64,000 nucleotides of DNA from Thiomonas sp. FB-Cd (GTDB taxonomy: Bacteria > Pseudomonadota > Gammaproteobacteria > Burkholderiales > Burkholderiaceae_C), in NCBI RefSeq assembly GCF_000733775.1, contig NZ_JPOE01000002.1:2604001-2668000 (forward strand), read 5' to 3'. Positions within the stretch are counted from its first letter, which is position 1; each line of letters starts with the position of its first letter. This document shows positions 9,301 to 17,082 of the stretch, piece after piece. The notes below the pieces were generated by a model that searched no databases, was not told where the DNA came from, and worked only from the letters and a program-made list of their open reading frames with translations. The position numbers and the translations under genes are program-made.

Positions 9301-10702
9301 CTGCGCCGGCTCGCGAGGGGAGGACATCGCAGCGGTCCTTCGCGCCCCCGAGTCGCAGATTGTGATCCATGACCCGGCCGATCCGCGCAGCACCAACGTC
9401 ATCGCCCAAGCCTGGCGGCGCGGTGAGATCACAGGACTGGCGTCTTTCACGCGCGATCCCAGCCATGCCTTTTGGCGCGAATCGGCGCAGGCGCTCGGCC
9501 TGCGATCCGTGCTTGCCATTCCGCTAAGCGACGCATCGGACCATATTGTCGCCGTGCTTGCACTGTACGGCGCCTATCCGGGTCAGTTCGAATCGGCGGT
9601 GATGCGGCAAATCGCTCGGGGAATCCAGCAGCGCTGGGAACAGGTGGGGTTGCGCTGCAGCGCGCCCGCGACCGTCGTGACACAGGAACGTGCGGAGATT
9701 TTGCGCCAGCAGCTTTTTTCGGGCGGCTTGCGCATGTTCATGCAACCCATCGTTGACTTGCGCAGCAGCCAGCTGATCAAGGTGGAGGCACTGGCTCGCT
9801 TGGAGCTGCCTGACGGGTCGATCATTGCGCCTGGTGTGTTCCTTCCCCTACTGGGGGAGACCGAGTTGAGCCGTCTCTTCCGCATGGGGCTGGACATGGC
9901 GCTTGCGCATCTCACTTTGTGGGATGCACAAGGTCTGCGTATCGGTGTGGCGGTCAACATGCCCCCCAGCGTGCTGCGCGACCCCGAATGTGCAGTGTGG
10001 GTCGAGGACATCCTTCGCCTGCACAAGATCGAGGCGGACCGGCTGACCCTGGAATTGCTGGAGACGCAAGCTCTGGAGAGCGGAGCGCAGGATGCAGCCC
10101 TCTCTCAGATTAAGCACCTCGGCTGCAAACTCGCCATGGATGACCTGGGCTCGGGCTACAGCAGCTTGCTGCGCCTGACGAGCGTATCGTTCGACATCAT
10201 CAAGATCGATCAGGCACTGCTCACGCGCATCCGTCAAAACCCCCTTGAGACCTTGGGCCTCATGGTCACCATCATCCAGATGGGGCTCGATCTTCGCCGG
10301 GATGTGGTCGTCGAAGGCTTGGAGGATGCCGGAATGATCGAAGCGGCGTTACTCCTGGGTGCGCAATATGGGCAGGGCTTTGGCTTGGCCAGACCCATGC
10401 CGCCGGATCAAGTCGTGGCATGGCGCGCCTGCCTCCAAGCGCCAGCAAACCCGTTCAGGATTCGGACCTACCTGGGAGCCCTGGCCTATTCCTGGCTCCG
10501 CATGCGCGGCGAAGCGCAGGGACAGTCGTTGGCACCCCACCCGGTGGCGGACTTCTTACGCACGCGCGGCCTCCACACCAGCCCCGCCGCCCAGTGGTAC
10601 GCCCAGGTCCATGCCAATCCCGGCGACCTCGACACGGCCCGCAAACTGCTGGACTGGTTCGTGGCACAAGTCCAGAAGGAAGGGCCGCATGGTGACGCCT
10701 GA
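6389..10702 (+). CDS. Membrane-bound GAF-PAS-GGDEF-globin-GAF-EAL signalling protein
   Basis: 1437 residues. Domains in order: TM1 (about 8-27), periplasmic sensor region (30-245), TM2 (about 250-272), GAF (300-455), PAS-like (465-575), GGDEF (590-755), a globin-coupled-sensor-type helical domain (785-925), a second GAF (930-1095), EAL (1100-1345) and a C-terminal tail (1345-1437). The GGDEF loop is intact at about 669 and is preceded by the RxxD inhibitory site (RVSD, five residues before). The EAL signature is intact at about 1132 (VEALARLE), with DDLGSGYSS at about 1250 and KID. So it probably both makes and degrades cyclic di-GMP at the inner membrane. The globin part keeps a candidate proximal His (LGRTHALVGV). 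A globin between the GGDEF and EAL domains is an unusual order. A paralogous EAL tail lies at 14457-15142. Confidence 0.93.
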   Translation: MRLRLQLLARGLIFILPVLLVTVWGLWAERNQYLQIKDRVVEDARRDASTDAQAIASRLQTRFTELQFAAVALHGPDADPPSPDPKAVQSLRRLMVWHPGLYAVNLEAPDGAVLWSTEVRRQAPSVAAQSLTPLASNPNFLLGASQSVGPARVHVLTMKYRVQDAQGQTRYLISAPYRLDRLLAFSAPGSPWELTALDVRNHRTLGAWQQGPVDFAPKPAHAAAVEVAVRGYPLIVDASWPSGLVWHRYWKSALMRWIFEAGTILLLGLASLSVRRQLRQRGRDARRQRQLADFNAMLAQVNQTIARADDESSLLTTLCQTTVKQANLKFAWIGRPGDAQGVEVLAASSKAQGHPDELTGARYPDVAAAREAVGRAWREGRSVRMPVVDSPQSADRAEPPNPSNIRSMAVLPIRRSGSMWGVFAMYSARAGLFGSMAESLLDRLASDVSSALDRIDLAQRARHAALLREALLDNAVAGIALTRGRRIVDTNSRFATLLGHPDRTALIGQATGILYPDESEFARIKALYPELYAKGAVQLTSVRLRRFDGGLITCDLSGGVVQDVKQALAVWTIVDVTMRDRLQAQIEHEALHDPLTGQPNRRALEAHLPKAIARAQRNGTALAVGMIDLDDFKPVNDTWGHEAGDALLQELAKRLRAELRVSDALARLGGDEFIVVIEDLDPYQTTAELARIAERLHHAVETSVSVAAGHTATVGLSMGLALFPADAMEGDALMRLADAAMYQAKMHKHDGTSWWRLSSVSSTAPERETGFDAYGRDAAVLLDKAHAHVAHVSEHFIDAFYADLGQEPLSKDILANLGTTDLAALKQRQADHLRLMLAPDTTLADVQQAAKRLGRTHALVGVSSALLVHSMALYRRLLTDHLNQVLLPARERYRILLVAERRLQDDMQTQLHVADATIGAYLDVLATPLPRYGRLLADVRPLELAALAQLPGILGALLMRPNTLGALSVENCAGSRGEDIAAVLRAPESQIVIHDPADPRSTNVIAQAWRRGEITGLASFTRDPSHAFWRESAQALGLRSVLAIPLSDASDHIVAVLALYGAYPGQFESAVMRQIARGIQQRWEQVGLRCSAPATVVTQERAEILRQQLFSGGLRMFMQPIVDLRSSQLIKVEALARLELPDGSIIAPGVFLPLLGETELSRLFRMGLDMALAHLTLWDAQGLRIGVAVNMPPSVLRDPECAVWVEDILRLHKIEADRLTLELLETQALESGAQDAALSQIKHLGCKLAMDDLGSGYSSLLRLTSVSFDIIKIDQALLTRIRQNPLETLGLMVTIIQMGLDLRRDVVVEGLEDAGMIEAALLLGAQYGQGFGLARPMPPDQVVAWRACLQAPANPFRIRTYLGALAYSWLRMRGEAQGQSLAPHPVADFLRTRGLHTSPAAQWYAQVHANPGDLDTARKLLDWFVAQVQKEGPHGDA

Positions 10703-10897
10703 TGCCCTGGCGGGCGACTCGACGAACGATTCAATTCTGGGCTGCCTCACGTTCAGGTGCTTGGGCACCTCCACTCGGCGAGCGGGAGGCGGCGTTCGCA
10801 CGCGCGACCATGCCAGGCGCCGCAGCGCTTTGCGCGTCCCGGACCTGTACCTGCCAGAGTTGCCCAAGCGCCCGGGGATCGGCCAGGTGCCAAACGC

Positions 10898-12070
10898 ATG
10901 ATGCCCATGATCTATCTTGACCACAACGCAACCACCCCCGTGGCAGCCGAAGCTCTCCAGGAGATGCGTGACGTGCTCGAACGCGTCTGGGCCAATCCCT
11001 CGTCTGCTCACGGCCCAGGCCAGGCGGCACGGCGCGTGCTGGCGGACGCGCGGACTCGGATTGCACGTTTTCTGGGTTGCGGCCCCACTGAACTGGTGTT
11101 CACCAGCGGCGCCACGGAGGCCAATCACATGGCCGTGCTCGGTGCCTGCAATGCGCGCCGCCGCGGGGCCCATTGCGGGCGCCGCAGGCTGGTGCTGTCC
11201 GCCGTTGAACATCCATCCATGATGGCGTTGGCCGCACGTGTGCGCGACAGCGGATGTCCGGTCGACGTGATCCCGGTGGACGGTGAAGGCCGCCTCGATC
11301 TGCAGGCCGCGCATGCGTTGATCGACACGGACGTAGTGCTGGTCAGTGTGATGGGCGCCAACAATGAAACGGGGGTGCTCATGCCTGTGGCGGAGTTGGC
11401 CGAGATCGCCCACGCGCAAGGTGCGCTGCTGCACGTCGACGCCACGCAAGTCGTGGGCAAGAGCGTGCAACGTTTTGCCGTTAGCGCAGCGGATCTATGG
11501 TCGGTGTCGGCGCACAAGTTCAACGGCCCGAAGGGGGTGGGAGCGCTCGTGGTGCGCAAGGGGCTGGACTGGCCAGGGCTGCTGGCAGGAAACCAGGAGC
11601 GCGGGCGGCGAGGCGGCACCGAAAACCTGCCGGGAATCGCGGGATTCGCCGCTGCTGCCGAGGGTGCGGCGCTCGACTTGGCCGCTGACGTCGATCGCAT
11701 GACCGCACTGCGCGAGCGTTTCGAATCAGGTCTGAAACAGTGCTCGACGCAACTGAATGCGCCACTGACGATCTATGGCTGCGCCACACAGCGCCTGCCC
11801 AATACGAGCTTGGTGCGTTTTGGAGAACTCAAGGCCGGGCGCGTGCTGCGTGCGTTGGAGCGCACAGGGGTGATCGCCGCATCGGGCTCGGCTTGCTGCA
11901 GTGGCAGGGACCTGCCGTCCCATGTGCTGCTGGCTCAAGGCGAGAGCCCCCAGCATGCACGTTGTGCGGTGCGGTTTTCGCTTGGACGCCACACCACGTC
12001 CGAAGAGATTGACGCGGCACTGCTCGCGGTGCAGCGGGTCCTCGGATCATTGCTGAACACGCGTCACTGA
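10898..12070 (+). CDS. Cysteine desulfurase, NifS/IscS family
   Basis: 390 residues from the ATG at 10898, which gives the usual start MMPMIYLDHNATTPV; longer in-frame starts upstream add sequence atypical of the family. It takes sulfur from cysteine with PLP and forms a protein persulfide for Fe-S or thio-cofactor synthesis. Visible: the PLP lysine in SVSAHKFNGPKG (about residue 205), the His of SAVEHPSM (about 105), and the active-site Cys in the loop ASGSACCSGRDLPSHVL (about 330). No iscU, iscR or nif genes are adjacent. It follows the signalling gene by 195 bases, so coupling with it is uncertain. Class II versus NifS placement would need a tree. Confidence 0.92.
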   Translation: MMPMIYLDHNATTPVAAEALQEMRDVLERVWANPSSAHGPGQAARRVLADARTRIARFLGCGPTELVFTSGATEANHMAVLGACNARRRGAHCGRRRLVLSAVEHPSMMALAARVRDSGCPVDVIPVDGEGRLDLQAAHALIDTDVVLVSVMGANNETGVLMPVAELAEIAHAQGALLHVDATQVVGKSVQRFAVSAADLWSVSAHKFNGPKGVGALVVRKGLDWPGLLAGNQERGRRGGTENLPGIAGFAAAAEGAALDLAADVDRMTALRERFESGLKQCSTQLNAPLTIYGCATQRLPNTSLVRFGELKAGRVLRALERTGVIAASGSACCSGRDLPSHVLLAQGESPQHARCAVRFSLGRHTTSEEIDAALLAVQRVLGSLLNTRH

Positions 12071-12610
12071 CGGCAAGCTCCAGAGCAGAAGCGCGTCGCG
12101 GAAATCCTAGCGTTTAAACCTTCACGACACGACCGATAGCCAATGCCGAGGCACATCGGACGGGGCCGGTGCCAACAACACCATAGGCGCCGACCTGCGA
12201 ACCGCCTTGGAAATGGCAAGGGCAGATCGAGCCATGGCGGATTGGAAACCCAGGGATGCGGATCGGTGGTCATCATGGGCCGCAGGATTCGGGCTGTGCA
12301 GCTGGAAACGCGGTCAGTGTCGTTGGACTGATCGCACGCAAGAACAGGGGTCGAGCCCAGCCTGTGAGGTTGAAGTCGTTGCAGATGCGGCCCCCTCGTG
12401 CCGATCGTTGGCAACAGGCCGATCAATTTTTCGTTGGCGCCAAGGGTCGACACGACTGACCTGCTGACAGCCGAGTCAATTGGCTGGCCGGACGGCGCCT
12501 CCGCGCGTGAACAATTTCACACTTTGCCCAATTTTCGTCTGCCGCCTCTGGCTTGTTTGCGCGAAATCATGGATTTTGCACAGCCCACGGGCCTAGGCTT
12601 CGTGTGACAC
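12071..12610. other. 540-base gap, no gene seen
   Basis: Only short frames without recognisable products. The last 100 bases upstream of 12611 should hold the promoter of the next gene group. I see no repeat or RNA gene. Confidence 0.4.
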
Positions 12611-13048
12611 GTGAAGATCACTCCCCTGATGAACCCGATCAAACCAAGGATTGACGCCGAGAATCCCGCGCCATCAATCTCGCCAAGTCCGCCAACCAAC
12701 GGCTGGCTTGGCGAGATTGACGCAATGATGCAGGATCCTCGTGGTTGGTTTCGACCCCGGACCCTGATGCTCATTGATGCCAAGCGCCCTGAGCAGGATC
12801 GCGTGGTCATGCAAGTTGGCCAAGACGAGCAGGGCCGCATCAGGGTGGCCACAGCCGAGGCACTGCGCGCCGGGACGTCCTATTGGATCGAATCGATCCC
12901 CGGAGCATCCGACGTGCCCGACGGGCTGTATGTCTTGGAATGCGCGCACCCGGGGCGCCGCCCCGATGACGTCGCAGCGGCGTGCTGGATCAGCACGCTC
13001 GCACCCTCCGATCTGACTTCCAGCTTCCTTGCCGCGACGTCACGGTAG
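12611..13048 (+). CDS. Hypothetical protein in signalling cluster
   Basis: Up to 145 residues from GTG 12611; an ATG at 12726 (MMQDPRGWF) is an alternative start that would give about 107 residues. Soluble, no signal peptide, no family I recognise. The shorter start would place a perfect 14-bp inverted repeat (12674-12687/12707-12720) in its leader rather than in its coding region. It ends ten bases before the FHA gene, suggesting an operon with 13059 and 14038. Confidence 0.55.
   Translation: MKITPLMNPIKPRIDAENPAPSISPSPPTNGWLGEIDAMMQDPRGWFRPRTLMLIDAKRPEQDRVVMQVGQDEQGRIRVATAEALRAGTSYWIESIPGASDVPDGLYVLECAHPGRRPDDVAAACWISTLAPSDLTSSFLAATSR
12674..12720. repeat. Perfect 14-bp inverted repeat
   Basis: TCAATCTCGCCAAG at 12674-12687 is repeated in inverted form at 12707-12720 with a 19-base loop that can pair further (GCCA/TGGC). 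It could be a transcript hairpin or an operator at the head of the 12611/12726 gene. Confidence 0.5.
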
Positions 13049-13058
13049 GAGCTGACCC

Positions 13059-14024
13059 ATGTTCGAAAAATGGCGCGGCCTGCGCCCGGTCCCTGAGCTG
13101 GTGGCGCTGAGTGCGCAGATCCCGGCCACGCATGCGCTGTTCGTGCTCATGGGGGAAGCAAAGGCGATCGGTTTCATGGATCGCACCGTCAACCGCCTTG
13201 CGCACAGCGCGGCCTCGGCATCCGGATTGGTCGTCCACCTCGATTCCACATCCCTGCTCGTCTTATTCGAGCAAGCCGAGCAGGCCATGCGCGCCGCAAG
13301 GACCATGCGTGCGCATCTGGATCAATGGTGTCGAAATCTCAATGAGCATTTGCGGCTCGCTCTGGATATTGGACTGAGTTGTGGGGCGGTTCTTTGTCGC
13401 CCACCGTCCTATGAGGGGGAGGCCCTGCTTCGTGCGGTCTCTTTGGCTACAGGTGCGAACGATGGACAGACTCTGCTCGACGAGGCTGTCGTCGCGCGAC
13501 TGCCCGAGACGTTCGTCAGCCAACTGCAACCTGCCACCGCGTCTGAACCGGAAGGCGTGCGTCGGGCCTGGATGGTCGCGAACGCGCAGGCACCAGGAAC
13601 ACCCCGCGTTGCCTCCCCCCTGTGGCTCAAGCTGCGCAGTCCTGACGGGCGTGTGAACCTGACACTCGCGCCAGGGCGCCCCATCCGCATCGGCAGAGAC
13701 CGGCGCGCCGACGTGGTTCTCCATTCCGCTGTCATCTCTCACCAACACGTGGTCATTGCCTGGCGTCATGGGTATTACACGATCTTCGACACCAGCCGCA
13801 ACGGAACCTGGCTGCAAACCGATCGGACGGGTTCGATAACACGCATTGTCCGCGGCGTGGGTTTACTCGACGGATCTGGATCGTTGCACCTTGGAGAAGA
13901 ACCTCAAGGCTCTCGACCACCCGACCTTCTGTTCAGTGTCACGCCGCCACTGGCGGGGCACGACCTGACGACCGTCCGACGCGGATCCCGCGAGTCCTTC
14001 GCGCTGACCCTTCCGGTCGCATGA
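13059..14024 (+). CDS. FHA-domain protein with cyclase-like N-terminal region
   Basis: 321 residues, start supported by AGGAGC. Residues 1-180 look like a degenerate class III nucleotide-cyclase-type fold (VVHLDSTSLLVLFEQAEQAM, then SCGAVLCRPPSYEGEALLRA), without the metal-binding Asp pair I would expect, so catalysis is doubtful. Residues about 190-300 are a forkhead-associated (FHA) phosphothreonine-binding domain: IRIGRDRRADVVL, ISHQH and SRNGTWL carry the conserved Gly-Arg, Ser-x-x-His and Asn-Gly positions. FHA implies a Ser/Thr kinase partner; none is in the window. Probably a sensory adaptor transcribed with its neighbours. Confidence 0.8.
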   Translation: MFEKWRGLRPVPELVALSAQIPATHALFVLMGEAKAIGFMDRTVNRLAHSAASASGLVVHLDSTSLLVLFEQAEQAMRAARTMRAHLDQWCRNLNEHLRLALDIGLSCGAVLCRPPSYEGEALLRAVSLATGANDGQTLLDEAVVARLPETFVSQLQPATASEPEGVRRAWMVANAQAPGTPRVASPLWLKLRSPDGRVNLTLAPGRPIRIGRDRRADVVLHSAVISHQHVVIAWRHGYYTIFDTSRNGTWLQTDRTGSITRIVRGVGLLDGSGSLHLGEEPQGSRPPDLLFSVTPPLAGHDLTTVRRGSRESFALTLPVA

Positions 14025-14037
14025 CCATCCACTCGCC

Positions 14038-14442
14038 ATGACCCACCCTTTCAAGGACCCCACGAGCAGCTTGGTGGACGTCGATTGGGACGACCCTCGC
14101 TTGCAGGATTTGTTGCAAAAGATTGAAGGCCTGCGTCTGGACAGCCGCGGCACCTTCAAGGCCAGGTCTGCGCGGCTGCACTTGGGCCTAGACGTCAAGT
14201 CGAGCGCTGATTCCTCGGGGGTACCCGTCACCGTGGTGGCGGACTCCGGCCCTGGCCGTCTCGTGATCAAGACTGACTTTGCACTGCAACCGGGTGAGCC
14301 GGTGACCCTGGAGCGAAGACTCGCCACGGGTGTCGGCCGCCTGCTGCAGTGTGATGTCGAGCGGTGTCAACCCGGCTCACGCGCCGAGGATCACGGGCAA
14401 GGCGTGTTTGTCAGTTGGTTGCGCGAGCACCGGCCACGATGA
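14038..14442 (+). CDS. Small protein, possibly PilZ-like
   Basis: 134 residues, starting 14 bases after the FHA gene. The second half (GRLVIKTDFALQPGEPVTLE, then VGRLLQCDVERC) has the beta-strand pattern and spacing of PilZ-like domains, but I do not see the RxxxR and DxSxxG cyclic-di-GMP motifs, so binding is uncertain. The stop overlaps an ATG (ATGA) of a nine-codon dead frame, after which an EAL remnant begins. Its job in a cyclic-di-GMP cluster is inference from place. Confidence 0.6.
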   Translation: MTHPFKDPTSSLVDVDWDDPRLQDLLQKIEGLRLDSRGTFKARSARLHLGLDVKSSADSSGVPVTVVADSGPGRLVIKTDFALQPGEPVTLERRLATGVGRLLQCDVERCQPGSRAEDHGQGVFVSWLREHRPR

Positions 14443-14456
14443 ATAGCGCCTCGTCA

Positions 14457-15142
14457 TGGTGAAACCGTGGATCGACAAACTGGGTGGCAAGCGCTGTATT
14501 GGAGACCGAGTTGATCGATCAGCAGACCCAGGTCGAGGCCATCGACCGACTCGTGCGTCTTGGTGTCAAACTGGCGATGGACGATCTCGGCGCCGGTTAC
14601 TCCAGCCTCAAGCGTCTGTCTGCCTTGCCTTTCGATGTGGTCAAGATCGACAAGGATCTGCTCAGCGAATGGCGCCTCTCGCCCCTGGAGACCGTTGGTC
14701 TGATCTCCACACTCATCGAGACGGGGCAGGACCTGAATCGAACGGTGGTGGTCGAAGGGTTGGCAGACGTCGGCATGGTCGAAGCGGCGATGGTACTGGG
14801 CGCCACCAAGGGCCAAGGTTATGCGCTGGCGCATCCCATGCCCGCGGACGCTGTTCCGGATTGGATCCGCCAGTTCCGGATGCCGGCGGTGCCAGGCACG
14901 ATTCACACTCTTCTTGGGGCACTGGCGAACCACTGGGCGGTGATGCACTCCCGCCGCTTGGCGCAGACCCTGTCGCTTGATCATGCACAGACCACACTTC
15001 TATTCATGGAACAGGGATGGCAAGACACCGAAGCTGCCGCCTGGACGGCCCACAAATTCAAGCGGGTACGGACGTTGCCAATGCTTCGCACAAGCTTTTG
15101 CAATGGCTTGTGGCACGCGTGAAGGAGAATCGAACGCCGTGA
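14457..15142 (+). pseudogene. EAL-domain remnant (5' truncated, 3' frameshifted)
   Basis: The readable frame 14484-15122 starts within an EAL domain (LETELIDQQTQ..., KLAMDDLGAGYSSLKRL, VVKIDKDLL, VVVEGLADVGMVEAA) and lacks the N-terminal half with the EAL motif and the first metal ligands. The tail matches the C-terminal tail of the 6389-10702 protein, but near 15060 the match jumps frame and continues (ASHKLLQWLVARVKENRTP) to a stop at 15142. So it is a decayed paralogue with both a 5' deletion and a 3' frameshift. It should have no phosphodiesterase activity. Confidence 0.85.
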
Positions 15143-15483
15143 AGCGAACGTTTTCGAGGAGGAATGAGCTTGCCACCCAAGCGACCCACTGTCGCGGAGT
15201 GCGATGTCCGCACAAGCGCGTTCAGAGCGCAAGGCGCTTGACGTGGCGCGCGGATTCACAAGCGGAACGCTCGAATCGCGCCAGGTTCACCGGGTGTGGC
15301 CAAATTCACACATTTGCTTATTTCTTGGATGGCATGGATGACGGTGACCTCGCATTTCGGCCAGACTGAGTCCAGTCATTCGATTGATGTCTTGCAGCGC
15401 CAGCGCCCGACATTTCCATCAGAATTCTGGACCCTCGGCAGCATGCCCACCACTCAGCGAAACTCTCACTGTCGAGGTAAGCG
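15143..15483. other. 340-base gap, no gene seen
   Basis: I see no convincing frame. It presumably holds the promoter of the globin-GGDEF gene that follows. Confidence 0.4.
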
Positions 15484-16515
15484 ATGCAAATTCTGATGGA
15501 GTTCCTGCAACTCACTGCCGATGAAGTGCAGGCCTTGGTGGCGGGCGCGCCACAATTGCTCAGCAGGCTGGACGCGTTTGCGAGGACCTTTGCTGAGCAA
15601 ATCCAAGCGCAGGCCGACGACGAGGGTGCATTGGCTGGGCTCAGCAAGGATCAGCGCCTCGAGCTGGCAAGCATGCAGACCGATCATTACCGCGAACTGC
15701 TGGCCTCGGAGTACACGCAGCAACTGCAGCACCGCATGGTGGAGATCGGGGCGTTGTACTACCGCTGGGGTCTGCCACCCATGTGGATCATGACCACATC
15801 GTCGCTGTTTGCCGCCGAGTTCGAGACGTTTGCCGCCGATCTGTCGCTGGCTCAACGCCGCCCACTCATGGGCGCCTTGTACAAGCGCTTGCGCCGCGAC
15901 GAGGCCTGGCAGATGGAAGGCTATCGACAGGCGGCCGAACGCGTGCGACGCCAGCTTGAGCGCAGCCCGTTGCGCGACGCCCTGACCGGCTCGCTCAACG
16001 GCGATGTACTCCAGGAAATGCTGCCCAGCGCCCTGGCTCGCGCGCGTCGGCATGGCAGCAAGGTCTTGGTGGGATTGCTGGAATTCGATGACTACAGCGC
16101 CCTGACCGCGGCGCAGGGCAACGCGGTGGGCGATGCCGTGCTGCAGCAGCTTGCCGACCGGCTGCGCAATGCACTGCGCAAGACCGATCTTGTGGTGCGA
16201 CTCGAAGGCGACCGCTTTGCCGTGGTGCTCGAAGATATTTACCGCATCGAGGCCGTCGCGCCCCTGCTTGAGCGCCTGCAGATGGACTTGAACCTGCCCT
16301 ACACGCTGTCGGATACGGTGCTGTGGCAATGTCCGCTGAGCATCGGCATCACGGTGTTCCCCGATGACAACGTCGACGCGCCGGAGCTGTTGCGCCATGC
16401 CCAGCAGGCCATGCACAACGCCCGCACCAGCAAGTCCCACCGCGAGTGCTTCTGGTCCTTCTATGACCGCGAAGTTGATGCGCTGATAGCTGAGGCGCAA
16501 AGGCTCGAGCATTGA
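15484..16515 (+). CDS. Globin-coupled GGDEF-like protein with degenerate motifs
   Basis: 343 residues. Residues 1-155 are a globin-coupled-sensor fold; 160-340 a GGDEF-like domain. The motif expected at about 240 reads EGDRF instead of GGDEF, though the RxxD inhibitory-site spacing (RKTD, five residues before) is kept. In the globin the segment expected as IGxVHxRIGLPP reads IGALYYRWGLPP, so the usual proximal heme His is Tyr. Both changes together suggest a protein that no longer makes cyclic di-GMP and may not bind heme normally; it may act as a receptor or scaffold. The frame is intact, with a GAGGTAAG ribosome site, so it is not an obvious pseudogene. Confidence 0.85.
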   Translation: MQILMEFLQLTADEVQALVAGAPQLLSRLDAFARTFAEQIQAQADDEGALAGLSKDQRLELASMQTDHYRELLASEYTQQLQHRMVEIGALYYRWGLPPMWIMTTSSLFAAEFETFAADLSLAQRRPLMGALYKRLRRDEAWQMEGYRQAAERVRRQLERSPLRDALTGSLNGDVLQEMLPSALARARRHGSKVLVGLLEFDDYSALTAAQGNAVGDAVLQQLADRLRNALRKTDLVVRLEGDRFAVVLEDIYRIEAVAPLLERLQMDLNLPYTLSDTVLWQCPLSIGITVFPDDNVDAPELLRHAQQAMHNARTSKSHRECFWSFYDREVDALIAEAQRLEH

Positions 16516-17082
16516 CGTCCCCATTCCGGCCCCCCTTCTGGGGCGCAGGCGGTTGGTACCCTGACGGCCAACCCAGCCCATCATTCGACGGTCGCCAGAG
16601 CGCAGCATGGCGATCGCCAATGCATGGCTGATTTGTCTTTTGCACGATCGACGCGCGGTCTCTTGCCGTCGATGGCGCAATGTCACGTTCAGCCCATGAC
16701 CGCCCGGCCCATGGCCCGATCGTTGATGTTGCCGCGCACCATAAAACCAGACTTTGTTTGATGCGAGTCAACCTTGCTCGGGGACCGGATCGGGACAATA
16801 TCACCAATACCGCCAATTGAATGAAGTGGCCGCGGCCATCAATGCCGCTTCCAACGATCGTTCACTTCGCCAAACTCACCGAAGATCCACAAGCTCCGCT
16901 GAATCGGCAGGCGCTCTGTCTGACCGGGTCGACATCGCTTCCTTCAAAAACAGCGTTCCCCATCGTTGGCCAGAAGATGACGATGCAACCCATTCAAGAC
17001 ACCACATCTCTTCAATTTTGAGCCGCGGACATTCACGATCAGCGCCTCCTCAAACTGACCTTCGGCAAGGCGTGAGATCTTG
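16516..17082. other. 570-base gap, no gene seen
   Basis: Short frames only, no recognisable product, repeat or RNA. Composition is less GC-rich toward the right end. Confidence 0.35.

Noticed and set aside
10757..10897. Longer start for the cysteine desulfurase
   Set aside because: The added 47 residues are Arg-rich and unlike the family, which starts at the YLDHNATTP motif.
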